Positions 5,967 to 12,693 of a DNA stretch of 12,693 bases are shown here, one piece after another. This stretch comes from JADKIH01 sp031411835. Lineage in GTDB: Bacteria; Bacteroidota; Bacteroidia; AKYH767-A; 2013-40CM-41-45. The translations under genes were made by a program, and so were the position numbers. The DNA is taken from NCBI GenBank assembly GCA_031411835.1, contig JANOBV010000167.1, forward strand, positions 1-12,693, written 5' to 3'. Every line of letters starts with the position of its first letter. The stretch's first letter is position 1. Under the pieces are notes generated by a model. That model made no database searches, had not been told where the DNA came from, and saw only the letters and a program-made list of their open reading frames with translations.

Positions 5967-7886
5967 ATGAGCAAATTAAATTCCAGAATTCCGGAGGGCA
6001 CACTCGATAAAAAGTGGACAGACTTCAAATCGAAAGTTCGTCTTGTCAATCCAGCTAACAAACGCCGTATCGAAATTATCGTTGTCGGTTCAGGTTTAGC
6101 AGGTGGTGCCGCAGCAGCAAGTCTTGCGGAAATGGGTTACTCTGTAAAATGTTTTTGTTTTCAAGACAGTCCTCGTCGCGCACATAGTATCGCTGCACAA
6201 GGTGGAATCAATGCAGCAAAGAATTATGCAAATGATGGCGATAGCGTTTATCGTTTGTTCTATGATACAGTGAAAGGCGGTGATTATCGTGCGCGTGAAG
6301 CAAACGTTCATCGTCTTGCTGAAATTAGTACTGCAATCATTGATCAATGTGTTGCGCAAGGTGTTCCTTTCGCTCGTGAATATGGCGGACTACTTGACAA
6401 TCGTTCATTCGGTGGTGTGCAAGTGTCTCGTACTTTTTATGCACGCGGACAAACAGGACAACAATTATTACTTGGTGCGTATAGCTCTATGTCACGTCAA
6501 ATTGCAAAAGGTAATTTGAAAATGTACAGTCGTCATGAGATGGTTGAAGTAGTGAAGATCGATGGCAAAGCTCGTGGTATCATTGCAAGAAATTTAGTTA
6601 CAGGCGAACTCGAACGTCATTTTGGTCATGCTGTAATTCTTGCATCGGGCGGATACGGAAACGTATTTTATCTTTCAACAAATGCCATGGGTAGTAATGT
6701 TACTGCTGCATGGAAAGCATATAAGCAAGGAGCGTACTTCGGAAATCCTTGCTTCACACAAATTCATCCGACATGTATCCCTGTCTCGGGCGAGTATCAA
6801 TCGAAGCTTACGCTAATGAGTGAAAGTTTGCGTAATGATGGTCGTGTATGGGTACCTGTTGCAAAAGGTGATAAACGTAAGCCGGAAGAAATTCCTGATG
6901 CAGAAAGAGATTATTTTTTAGAGCGCCGTTATCCTGCATTCGGAAATTTAGTTCCGCGTGATGTGGCGTCGCGTGCTGCAAAGCAAGCGTGTGATGAAGG
7001 AAGAGGAGTTGGTCCGAGCGGACTTGCTGTGTATCTTGATTTCCGTGATGCTATCAATCGTTTAGGAAAAGATGTGATCAGCGAACGTTACGGAAATCTT
7101 TTCGAGATGTACGACAAGATCACAGGCGATGATCCGTATTCAACACCAATGAGAATTTATCCTGCGGTTCACTATACAATGGGTGGACTTTGGGTTGATT
7201 ATAATCTGATGACAACTGTTCCCGGGCTTTATGCTTTAGGAGAATGTAACTTCAGTGATCATGGCGCGAATCGTTTGGGAGCATCTGCATTGATGCAAGG
7301 ATTAGCGGATGGTTACTTCGTTATACCATATACAATTGGTGATTATTTAGCAGATGAAATTCGTAATCCTGCTACACCAACATCACATCCTGCATTTGAA
7401 GAGGCAGAGAAAAATGTGAATGAAAGAATTGCAAAATTGAAATCGATCAACGGAAAACAAACTGTTGAAGATCTACATAAGAAGCTTGGAAAAATCATGT
7501 GGGATTACTGCGGAATGGCACGTAATGCTGAAGGCTTGAATAAAGCACTAGGCATGATCAGAGAATTGAAAAAAGAATTCTGGTCAGACGTAAAAATTCC
7601 GGGTGATATCAATGAATTCAATCCTGAGTTAGACAAAGCCGGACGTGTTGCCGACTTCATCGAATTAGGAGAGTTGATGGTAACCGATGCCTTGATGCGT
7701 GAAGAATCATGTGGAGGTCACTTCCGTGAAGAATCACAAACAGAAGACGGCGAAGCAAAACGTGACGACGAAAAATTCGCATTCGTTGCGGCATGGGAGT
7801 ATACGGGAGAAGGACAGGCGCCGGTGTTGAATAAGGAAGAACTTGTGTTTGAGGAAGTGCATCCGACGCAGAGGTCTTACAAGTAG
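5967..7886 (+). CDS. sdhA: Succinate dehydrogenase/fumarate reductase flavoprotein subunit
   Basis: This is the catalytic subunit of complex II, interconverting succinate and fumarate with covalent FAD, on the cytoplasmic face of the membrane. It has 639 residues. The dinucleotide-binding motif VVGSGLAGG is at 39-47. The flavinylation histidine is in RRAHSIAAQGG (H73). The substrate-site residues lie in IHPTCIP (H267), PRDVASRA (R331), HYTMGG (H402) and GANRLGASALMQGL (R436). The capping domain lies between, and a helical C-terminal domain follows from about 470. It starts 42 bases after sdhC. Its TAG stop abuts the left arm of the inverted-repeat element at 7887, so it is separated from sdhB by 664 bases, unlike the tight spacing usual for this operon. 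Confidence 0.96.
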   Translation: MSKLNSRIPEGTLDKKWTDFKSKVRLVNPANKRRIEIIVVGSGLAGGAAAASLAEMGYSVKCFCFQDSPRRAHSIAAQGGINAAKNYANDGDSVYRLFYDTVKGGDYRAREANVHRLAEISTAIIDQCVAQGVPFAREYGGLLDNRSFGGVQVSRTFYARGQTGQQLLLGAYSSMSRQIAKGNLKMYSRHEMVEVVKIDGKARGIIARNLVTGELERHFGHAVILASGGYGNVFYLSTNAMGSNVTAAWKAYKQGAYFGNPCFTQIHPTCIPVSGEYQSKLTLMSESLRNDGRVWVPVAKGDKRKPEEIPDAERDYFLERRYPAFGNLVPRDVASRAAKQACDEGRGVGPSGLAVYLDFRDAINRLGKDVISERYGNLFEMYDKITGDDPYSTPMRIYPAVHYTMGGLWVDYNLMTTVPGLYALGECNFSDHGANRLGASALMQGLADGYFVIPYTIGDYLADEIRNPATPTSHPAFEEAEKNVNERIAKLKSINGKQTVEDLHKKLGKIMWDYCGMARNAEGLNKALGMIRELKKEFWSDVKIPGDINEFNPELDKAGRVADFIELGELMVTDALMREESCGGHFREESQTEDGEAKRDDEKFAFVAAWEYTGEGQAPVLNKEELVFEEVHPTQRSYK

Positions 7887-7920
7887 TTGGTGAGTAGTGA
7901 TTGGTAAGTGGTGAGTAGCA
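7887..7920 (+). repeat. Left 34-bp arm of the sdhA/sdhB inverted-repeat unit
   Basis: After an initial TT, four heptads (GGTGAGT, AGTGATT, GGTAAGT, GGTGAGT) are followed by AGCA. This pairs with 8515-8548. It starts directly after the sdhA TAG. Confidence 0.8.
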
Positions 7921-8088
7921 ACACCTACTTTATTGCATGTTTATTACTTATCTGTTAGATATACTTTTAAAAAAATATCGAATTAAAAATGTAAGGAGAA
8001 AATTTGGCGAGGTTTGCTAATTACCATTAGCTACTCACCATTTACCATTTCTCCGCATAGATTGAGAGTATATAACGTTCATTGAAAG

Positions 8089-8096
8089 TACATTTG
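8089..8096 (+). promoter_or_regulatory. -7-like box before the four-helix-bundle gene
   Basis: TACATTTG matches TAnnTTTG exactly and equals the -7 box of the sdh promoter. The nearest upstream TTG (8062-8064) is 24 bases away, slightly beyond the usual spacing, and the leader would be only about five bases. The gene may have its own weak promoter or be read from the operon. Confidence 0.35.
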
Positions 8097-8105
8097 AAAT
8101 AAAAA

Positions 8106-8477
8106 ATGTACGAAGGATATAAAGAATTAAATGTCTGGAAAGAGAGTATGAAATTAGTAGGTGAAATATATCGACTAACAAATAATTTTCCGGCGAATGA
8201 AAAATTTGGTTTAACCAGCCAAATGCAGCGATGTGCAGTTTCAATTCCATCAAATATAGCTGAAGGATGGTCTCGGAATTATGACAAGGTATTTATTCAG
8301 TTTTTAAATACTGCGCAAGGCTCAGCAGCAGAATTAGAATCACAATTAATAATTGCGGCAGAATTAAAATATACGACTGAAGATTTAGTTGCGGAATTAT
8401 TGAAAATAGTAATTATTATTAAAAAAATGATTCGATCTTTAATACAAAGCATACAAAGTAAAATAAATAGTAAATAA
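8106..8477 (+). CDS. Four-helix-bundle protein, 23S rRNA intervening-sequence (S23) family
   Basis: The 123-residue product matches the S23/four-helix-bundle family in length and pattern. It opens with the YKELNVWKESMKLV helix. The strongly conserved core NEKFGLTSQMQRCAVSIPSN is at about 31-50, with IAEGWSR following. FLNTAQGSAAELESQL (66-81) forms helix three, and a lysine-rich last helix spans about 90-120. Family members were first found encoded in intervening sequences of 23S rRNA; relatives include the Avd accessory proteins of diversity-generating retroelements. Their biochemical role is poorly known and RNA binding is likely. The gene is visibly more AT-rich than sdhA or sdhB and lies between 34-bp inverted repeats, suggesting foreign origin. 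No reverse transcriptase or rRNA is nearby. It is unlikely to be part of complex II. Confidence 0.88.
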   Translation: MYEGYKELNVWKESMKLVGEIYRLTNNFPANEKFGLTSQMQRCAVSIPSNIAEGWSRNYDKVFIQFLNTAQGSAAELESQLIIAAELKYTTEDLVAELLKIVIIIKKMIRSLIQSIQSKINSK

Positions 8478-8514
8478 CTGAATTGAAATTGATGGATGAA
8501 GTAGAAACGTACAG

Positions 8515-8548
8515 TGCTACTCACCACTCACCACTTACTACTAACCAA
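8515..8548 (-). repeat. Right 34-bp arm of the sdhA/sdhB inverted-repeat unit, overlapping the sdhB start region
   Basis: TGCT followed by four ACTYACY-like heptads and AA is the inverted partner of 7887-7920. It ends at 8548, so the bases that a ribosome would contact just upstream of the sdhB ATG (8551) belong to the repeat. No other Shine-Dalgarno sequence is present. Confidence 0.8.
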
Positions 8549-8550
8549 GA

Positions 8551-9306
8551 ATGGACACGATAAGCCTTAAACTAAAGATCTGGAGACAGAAAAATTCGAA
8601 AACAACCGGACGTTTCGAAATCTACGATATGCCGGATGTGAATACACATATGTCATTTTTGGAAATGCTTGATGTGTTGAATGATCGTTTGATCAGAGAA
8701 GGAAAAGAGCCAGTAGCTTTTGATCATGATTGTCGTGAGGGAATCTGTGGAAGTTGCAGTATGTACATTAATGGAAGAGCGCATGGACCGATGAGAGCGA
8801 CAACAACTTGTCAGTTACACATGCGCCATTTCAGTGATGGAGAAACGGTAACTATTGAGCCATGGCGAGCAAATGCTTTTCCTGTGATCAAAGATCTTGC
8901 TGTTGATCGTTCGGCATTTGATTCAATCATTCAAGCGGGTGGATATATTTCTGTAAATACAGGAAATGCTCCTGATGCGAATAGTATTCCGATCGAGAAA
9001 GCAAAATCAGATCAAGCATTTGATGCTGCTGCATGTATCGGTTGTGGTGCTTGTGTTGCTGCATGTAAGAATGCATCAGCAATGCTTTTCCTTTCTGCAA
9101 AAGTTTCTCAGTTTGCTTTGTTGCCACAAGGTGAACCTGAACGTCGAGATCGCGTAATCAATATGGTAAAGACACATGATGAAGCCGGTTTCGGAAATTG
9201 TACGAACACAGGAGCATGCGAAGCAGAATGTCCGAAAGAAATTTCGATATCGCATATTGCGAGATTGAATCGGGAGTATTTGAGAGCGTCTGTGACTAAA
9301 GAGTAA
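8551..9306 (+). CDS. sdhB: Succinate dehydrogenase/fumarate reductase iron-sulfur subunit
   Basis: This is the electron-transfer subunit of complex II, linking SdhA FAD to the SdhC hemes. It has 251 residues. The N-terminal ferredoxin domain has the [2Fe-2S] ligands C61, C66, C69 (CREGICGSC) and C87. The C-terminal domain has C162, C165, C168 and C172 (CIGCGACVAAC) and C217, C223 and C227 (CTNTGACEAEC). By family assignment C162, C165, C168 and C227 hold [4Fe-4S], and C172, C217 and C223 hold [3Fe-4S]. All expected cysteines are present, so the subunit is intact despite the upstream insertion. The ATG is two bases after the inverted-repeat arm. The TAA stop lies inside a GTAAGT heptad of the next repeat. 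Confidence 0.96.
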   Translation: MDTISLKLKIWRQKNSKTTGRFEIYDMPDVNTHMSFLEMLDVLNDRLIREGKEPVAFDHDCREGICGSCSMYINGRAHGPMRATTTCQLHMRHFSDGETVTIEPWRANAFPVIKDLAVDRSAFDSIIQAGGYISVNTGNAPDANSIPIEKAKSDQAFDAAACIGCGACVAACKNASAMLFLSAKVSQFALLPQGEPERRDRVINMVKTHDEAGFGNCTNTGACEAECPKEISISHIARLNREYLRASVTKE

Positions 9307-9434
9307 GTTGTAAGTAGTACTGCTTACTTTATTGCATGTGAGCTTCCTCGTTTGTAATTAATTTTTGAATTGAAATTGTTCAGAATCATTTGGACGAATA
9401 ATTCTATTTGCTAATTGCCACTTACTAATCATCT
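9303..9434. repeat. Decayed copy of the heptad inverted-repeat element after sdhB
   Basis: The left end GTAAGTTGTAAGTAG (from 9303) overlaps the sdhB stop codon. It is followed by TACTTTATTGCATGT (9325-9339), a perfect 15-base match to 7926-7940. TTTGCTAATT (9407-9416) followed by GCCACTTACTAATC corresponds to TTTGCTAATTACC at 8013-8025. The distance between the two shared blocks is similar (82 and 87 bases). The terminal arms pair only weakly here. TGAATTGAAATTG (9366-9378) also recurs exactly at 8479-8491. There is no gene inside. Confidence 0.6.
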
Positions 9435-9442
9435 TTTCCATA

Positions 9443-10948
9443 ATGAAAAACTCACTCTGGCTAACACTTTTACTATCGATTTCTTTTTCGCTCATTGCGC
9501 AATATTTTAGCAAATCTTATACTAATGGATTGCATGCTCCGCAATTTTCAAAAGCACTTCTAACGAGCGATTCGTCATATGCAGTTTTTGGAGGCATTAG
9601 AAGTGCTGTACTTGTAGAAGGATTGTTAATTAAACTGAATCGATATGGAGATACTCTTTTTACTTCGAAGTATGTTTCAGATCAAAATATCATTATTGAA
9701 AATGCAGTGGAGTATGATCAAGATAGCTCATTCTTTTTAACGGGATATACAATCGATACTAGCTTCTTTAATGGTACTAATAAAACTTTTATTAGTAGAA
9801 TGGATAAGTATGGAAATATTTTGTGGCAAAAAAATTATCGCATTCATGACTCTATTACTACTTTTTCAGATTTTAAAATTGTAGATGACACTCTCTTTTT
9901 AACTGCGAACAATTATTGGGGTAACGGTTATTTGTTGAAACTTGATTTACTTGGTAATGTTATAGCACAAGTGAAATTTCCCTGGACCGTCATTTCGAAT
10001 ATGTTGGTTAGATCTGATCATAGTATAGTTTTTACCGGAAACAAATTTGGTTTAGGTACCAGTGGAATTGTATTTAAGGTAGATCCGTCCGGAAATGTTT
10101 TGTGGTCATATTCTGATAATATGGTTGGAGATGGTGGATTTGGTAAAGTGCAAGAATTGAGTAATGGAATCCTATTGGTTGAATGTAGAGTAGCCAATGT
10201 TATGGGACAATCATCAATTTCTTATCTTCATAAATTTGATTCACTTGGAAGTCATATAACTACAATCTCTTTTGATATTGCATCAACAAATTTTTGGTTC
10301 ACTGATTTTCATAAACACTCGGATGACGCAATGACAATAATGGGGTCGCATTATTATTCCGGAAGTACAGTAAATTTTAAAATTGAATTTGACTCTTCTT
10401 TTCAGATCATTCATTATAAAACAGAACCGGGTGATTCGGGAAGTTATTGTTTGCTTGAAATTGATGAAAATCGTGAATTGATGTGTGGCGGAGGAAATAT
10501 TTTTATGTACGACCCAATATATGATAATTGCCATTTTTCAGATACGATATCAACATCATATATTGGTCCATGGGTAATTCCGGATTTCTTACCTGCACAT
10601 ATAACCATTGAAACTCCTGATGTTACTGTCACATCTTCTAATTGGACAATTGAAAGAGGATTAACAATCACAGATGATTGTTTGTCTTTAGAGGTGCAAC
10701 AAGAAAAAGAACCATCGTTTAGCATTTTTCCAAATCCGGCATCAGATAAAATTTCTATTTTAAATGAAAGCGCTATTTCTATTAGCACAATTAATATTAT
10801 CGATATGAAAGGCATCACTCGAAAAAATTTAAGTGATTTGAATTCGCTAAAATTGATTGATGTTTCAATTTTCACCAAAGGAATTTATATCATGGTCGTA
10901 AATTTCGAAAACGGGACAACGAGAACCCGGAGGTTTTTAATTCAATGA
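9443..10948 (+). CDS. Secreted T9SS cargo protein with propeller-like repeats and type A sorting domain
   Basis: The product has 501 residues. A signal peptide (1-19, cleavage probably at LIA/Q) is followed by a region of degenerate repeats of about 46-55 residues. Each contains a motif like KxDxxGNxLW: LIKLNRYGDTLF (62-73), SRMDKYGNILW (118-128), LLKLDLLGNVI (164-174), FKVDPSGNVLW (211-221) and LHKFDSLG (262-269). This pattern is typical of beta-propeller-like secreted Bacteroidota proteins. The last 76 residues (426-501) form a T9SS type A sorting domain: FSIFPNPASDKISI, a middle IIDMKG strand and a terminal GIYIMVV...RRFLIQ. The protein should be exported by Sec, moved across the outer membrane by T9SS and anchored or released after cleavage. 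Ligand or enzymatic function is not recognisable. It is probably not functionally linked to sdh. Confidence 0.85.
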   Translation: MKNSLWLTLLLSISFSLIAQYFSKSYTNGLHAPQFSKALLTSDSSYAVFGGIRSAVLVEGLLIKLNRYGDTLFTSKYVSDQNIIIENAVEYDQDSSFFLTGYTIDTSFFNGTNKTFISRMDKYGNILWQKNYRIHDSITTFSDFKIVDDTLFLTANNYWGNGYLLKLDLLGNVIAQVKFPWTVISNMLVRSDHSIVFTGNKFGLGTSGIVFKVDPSGNVLWSYSDNMVGDGGFGKVQELSNGILLVECRVANVMGQSSISYLHKFDSLGSHITTISFDIASTNFWFTDFHKHSDDAMTIMGSHYYSGSTVNFKIEFDSSFQIIHYKTEPGDSGSYCLLEIDENRELMCGGGNIFMYDPIYDNCHFSDTISTSYIGPWVIPDFLPAHITIETPDVTVTSSNWTIERGLTITDDCLSLEVQQEKEPSFSIFPNPASDKISILNESAISISTINIIDMKGITRKNLSDLNSLKLIDVSIFTKGIYIMVVNFENGTTRTRRFLIQ

Positions 10949-10995
10949 TGTCTAAACCATAGACTATAATGATGAAGGCCCCCTCCTATAGAAAT

Positions 10996-11003
10996 TAACT
11001 TTG
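10996..11003 (+). promoter_or_regulatory. -7-like box TAACTTTG (with following CA) in the gap before the metalloprotease
   Basis: TAACTTTGCA is a full match to the common form of the Bacteroidota -7 box, but no TTTG or TTG is visible at the -33 position. Transcription from here would begin near 11010. It would include the hairpin at 11040-11092 in a 178-base leader of the metalloprotease gene, or produce a short RNA. Confidence 0.4.
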
Positions 11004-11039
11004 CAATTCTAGGAAAACGACGAAAAAACGCAATAATGA

Positions 11040-11092
11040 AGGGCTATCTCACATTGTCAGCAAAAAGTAATATCTCCCTGTGAAGTAGCCCT
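11040..11092 (+). other. Long hairpin between the two secreted-protein genes
   Basis: AGGGCTA (11040-11046) pairs with TAGCCCT (11086-11092) and TCACA (11049-11053) with TGTGA (11079-11083). A two-base internal loop separates the stems and the apical loop is 25 bases. No T-run follows directly, so it is not a clear intrinsic terminator. It may be a leader structure or a processed 3' end of the upstream transcript. Confidence 0.5.
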
Positions 11093-11131
11093 ATAACATC
11101 CTCTTAACTATAAAAATTCAATATTTTTTTT

Positions 11132-11139
11132 TAAGTTTG
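11132..11139 (+). promoter_or_regulatory. -7-like box TAAGTTTG, nearer candidate promoter for the metalloprotease gene
   Basis: TAAGTTTG matches TAnnTTTG and would give a leader of about 42 bases before the ATG at 11188. No -33 TTTG is visible at the right distance; the upstream sequence is A/T-rich with a run of T. Confidence 0.4.
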
Positions 11140-11187
11140 TCATTCGCCAATACGGCGATTTAGACTAAAATCTCTACTAAAATAATC

Positions 11188-12693
11188 ATGAAAAAAATTC
11201 TACTCGCATTTGTCCTTGCTGCATCTATCGCTTCAGTTTCAAATGCTCAAGAGCATCGTTGTTATTCTACTGAAATGAATAACCTTGCCCTTAGCAACAA
11301 TCCTGATCTGATTCGTCAGACACAAGAACTTGAAGATTTCATTCAACAACATGCAACTATTGAAAGAAGAAACAACTCTGTTGTTTATGTAATTCCAATC
11401 GTTTTTCATATCCTTCACAACTACGGTGCAGAAAATGTTTCTGATGCTCAGGTGTATGATCAAATGAGAATTCTTAATCGTGATTACCGCAGATTGAATC
11501 CTGATACGATCGATCTAGTTCCTGCATTTGTTGGAATGGCTGCTGACGCAGAAATTGAATTCCGTTTACCAAGTATAGATCCAAATGGCAATTGTACAAA
11601 TGGTATCGATCGTATTCCAACATTGCTTACATATGGAGCAAATGATGCATCGAAACTTAATCCTTGGCCGAGAGATAAATATCTGAACATTTGGATAGCG
11701 AATTCTCTTGAGAATACTGCTGCTGCCGCTTATGCTTATCTACCGGGTTCTGTTCCTTCACCTGCAGTTGACGGAATTCTTTGTCGTCACAACTACCTCG
11801 GTAGTATTGGAACGAGCGATGAAAATTCAAGTCGCACACTTACTCATGAAATCGGACATTGTTTAAATCTTCAACATCCATGGGGAAGTACTAATCAACC
11901 GGGCGTTGCTTGTGGTGATGATGGCGTAGGCGATACCCCAATAACAAAAGGATGGACGACTTGTGTACTTACCGGTTCGGTTTGTAATCCTCCAATAGTT
12001 GAAAACGTTCAGAACTACATGGATTACTCTTATTGTGATATCATGTTCACTGAGGGACAAAAAACAAGAATGCGTACTGCATTGACTGCAACTACTGCAT
12101 CAAGAAATAATTTATGGTCATCTTCAAACTTGCTCGCAACAGGTGTTACTCAAGGCCCACAAGTTTGCACACCAAATGCTGACTTTGATGTAAACAATCG
12201 CCTGATTTGTGCAGGAAGTGATGTTACATTTTTCGATCTTAGTTGGAATGCACAAGTGACTACAAGAAGCTGGTCATTCCCTGGTGGTGTTCCATCAACA
12301 TCATCTGACTCTGCACCGGTAATTAATTATCCAACTGCTGGTGTTTACGAAGCAACATTGACAGTAAGCAATTCAACGGGATCCGATTCTATTACTCGTA
12401 CAGCATTGGTATATGTGTCAAGCACACAACAAATCAGTGTTCCTTATTCTCAAAATTTTGAGGACACAGCTTCATTCCCTGGCGCGCTTGGTTTCGTGCT
12501 TAACAATGATAATGGTACAACGTGGTCACGTGTAACCAATGCAGCTGTTTCTGGAGTAGCATCTATCAAGATCAATAACTACACAAATACTAGAGGACAA
12601 ATTGATGAGTGGATCATGCCAACGATGGATTTTTCAAACATCACATCACCGGTTGTAATGACATTCTATGTTGCCAATGCACAAAGAAACACA
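11188..12693 (+). CDS. Secreted M43-family (pappalysin/cytophagalysin-type) metalloprotease with PKD domain, 3' end outside window
   Basis: The frame is open for 502 codons to the window end. A signal peptide MKKILLAFVL...SNA/QE occupies 1-20. A short pro-region follows, then a metzincin catalytic domain with the zinc motif HEIGHCLNLQH (H220, E221, H224, H230) and the Met-turn NYMDYS (276-281, M278). FTEGQKTRM follows, as is usual in family M43. The third helix position has Asn where many metzincins have Gly, a known variant in M43. A PKD domain spans about 329-411 (PNADFDV...SWSFPGGVPSTSS...VYEATLTVSNSTGSDS). A jelly-roll-like adhesin domain begins near 415 (PYSQNFEDT). A T9SS sorting domain is expected beyond the window but not seen. 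It is predicted to be secreted and to degrade extracellular protein. Confidence 0.9.
   Translation, partial: MKKILLAFVLAASIASVSNAQEHRCYSTEMNNLALSNNPDLIRQTQELEDFIQQHATIERRNNSVVYVIPIVFHILHNYGAENVSDAQVYDQMRILNRDYRRLNPDTIDLVPAFVGMAADAEIEFRLPSIDPNGNCTNGIDRIPTLLTYGANDASKLNPWPRDKYLNIWIANSLENTAAAAYAYLPGSVPSPAVDGILCRHNYLGSIGTSDENSSRTLTHEIGHCLNLQHPWGSTNQPGVACGDDGVGDTPITKGWTTCVLTGSVCNPPIVENVQNYMDYSYCDIMFTEGQKTRMRTALTATTASRNNLWSSSNLLATGVTQGPQVCTPNADFDVNNRLICAGSDVTFFDLSWNAQVTTRSWSFPGGVPSTSSDSAPVINYPTAGVYEATLTVSNSTGSDSITRTALVYVSSTQQISVPYSQNFEDTASFPGALGFVLNNDNGTTWSRVTNAAVSGVASIKINNYTNTRGQIDEWIMPTMDFSNITSPVVMTFYVANAQRNT

Larger units (their letters stand above)
7887..8548. mobile_element. 662-bp inverted-repeat unit carrying a four-helix-bundle gene, inside the sdh operon
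   Basis: The left arm (7887-7920) and right arm (8515-8548) are inverted complements over 34 bases with 30 identities. On the + strand one difference is a G-U pair and three are mismatches. Both are tandem heptads (about RGTRAGT on the left) ending inside with AGCA. The unit begins on the base after the sdhA stop and ends two bases before the sdhB ATG. Inside are a segment of about 165 bases that resembles the smaller elements (it shares TACTTTATTGCATGT with 9325-9339 and TTTGCTAATT with 9407-9416), then the four-helix-bundle gene. There is no transposase and no clear target-site duplication. It could be a mobilised unit, an RNA intervening-sequence relative, or a regulatory insertion. Confidence 0.7.

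Noticed and set aside
8106..8477. A true 23S rRNA intervening sequence
   Set aside because: There is no rRNA sequence on either side; the neighbours are sdhA and sdhB. Only the architecture is similar.
7887..8548. Diversity-generating retroelement, because the four-helix-bundle family includes Avd
   Set aside because: No reverse transcriptase, template repeat or variable repeat is present in the window, and the flanking repeats are inverted heptad arrays.
7887..8550. Target-site duplication around the sdhA/sdhB unit
   Set aside because: The bases just outside the arms (GTAG on the left, GAAT on the right) do not match, so no duplication can be claimed.
10444..10878. A 144-codon antisense ORF opposite the T9SS cargo gene
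   Set aside because: It is the shadow of a well-supported gene with signal peptide and sorting domain, has no recognisable domain and no promoter match.

Overview
The window looks like a chromosomal segment of a Bacteroidota bacterium. The evidence is a type IX secretion (T9SS) C-terminal sorting domain, an sdhC-sdhA-sdhB operon with a di-heme b558-type cytochrome b, start sites without clear Shine-Dalgarno sequences, and two exact matches to the Bacteroidota promoter pattern TTTG-N19-TAnnTTTG (573-603 and 5126-5156). All genes lie on the + strand. I cannot name the genus.

Layout. Positions 1-593 hold the C-terminal part of an EamA/DMT-type transporter. Positions 627-2816 hold yicC (endoribonuclease family), gmk (guanylate kinase, overlapping yicC by one base) and nadD (NAD synthesis). 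Positions 2998-4149 encode a PLP-dependent trans-sulfuration enzyme of the cystathionine gamma-synthase type. A non-coding stretch of about 1.1 kb follows (4150-5240). It is packed with short palindromes, a 65-bp tandem duplication, a GC-rich foldable island and two heptad arrays, and it ends with the sdh promoter. Positions 5241-9306 are the succinate dehydrogenase/fumarate reductase operon sdhC-sdhA-sdhB, split between sdhA and sdhB by a 662-bp unit carrying a four-helix-bundle (23S rRNA intervening-sequence type) gene. Two secreted proteins follow: a T9SS cargo protein with degenerate propeller-like repeats (9443-10948) and an M43-family metalloprotease with a PKD domain that runs off the window end (11188-12693).

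The most interesting signal is a family of inverted-repeat elements in the gaps between housekeeping genes. Their ends are tandem 7-bp units (consensus about RGTRAGT) finishing in AGCA(A). The full copy (7887-8548) starts on the base after the sdhA stop codon and ends two bases before the sdhB ATG. It has 34-bp ends matching at 30 of 34 positions and carries the four-helix-bundle gene. A gene-less 160-bp copy lies between nadD and the trans-sulfuration gene (2818-2977), a decayed copy follows sdhB (9303-9434), and a right end alone precedes nadD (2196-2239). Complementary ends plus an internal four-helix-bundle ORF is the architecture of the intervening sequences known from 23S rRNA genes, but here it sits inside a respiratory operon. 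In the sdh transcript the two ends could pair into a long stem that covers the sdhB start region. This could affect mRNA processing or sdhB translation; that is inference.

The genes themselves are ordinary core metabolism and secretion genes. The novelty is in the intergenic repeats and how precisely they fit the gene boundaries.
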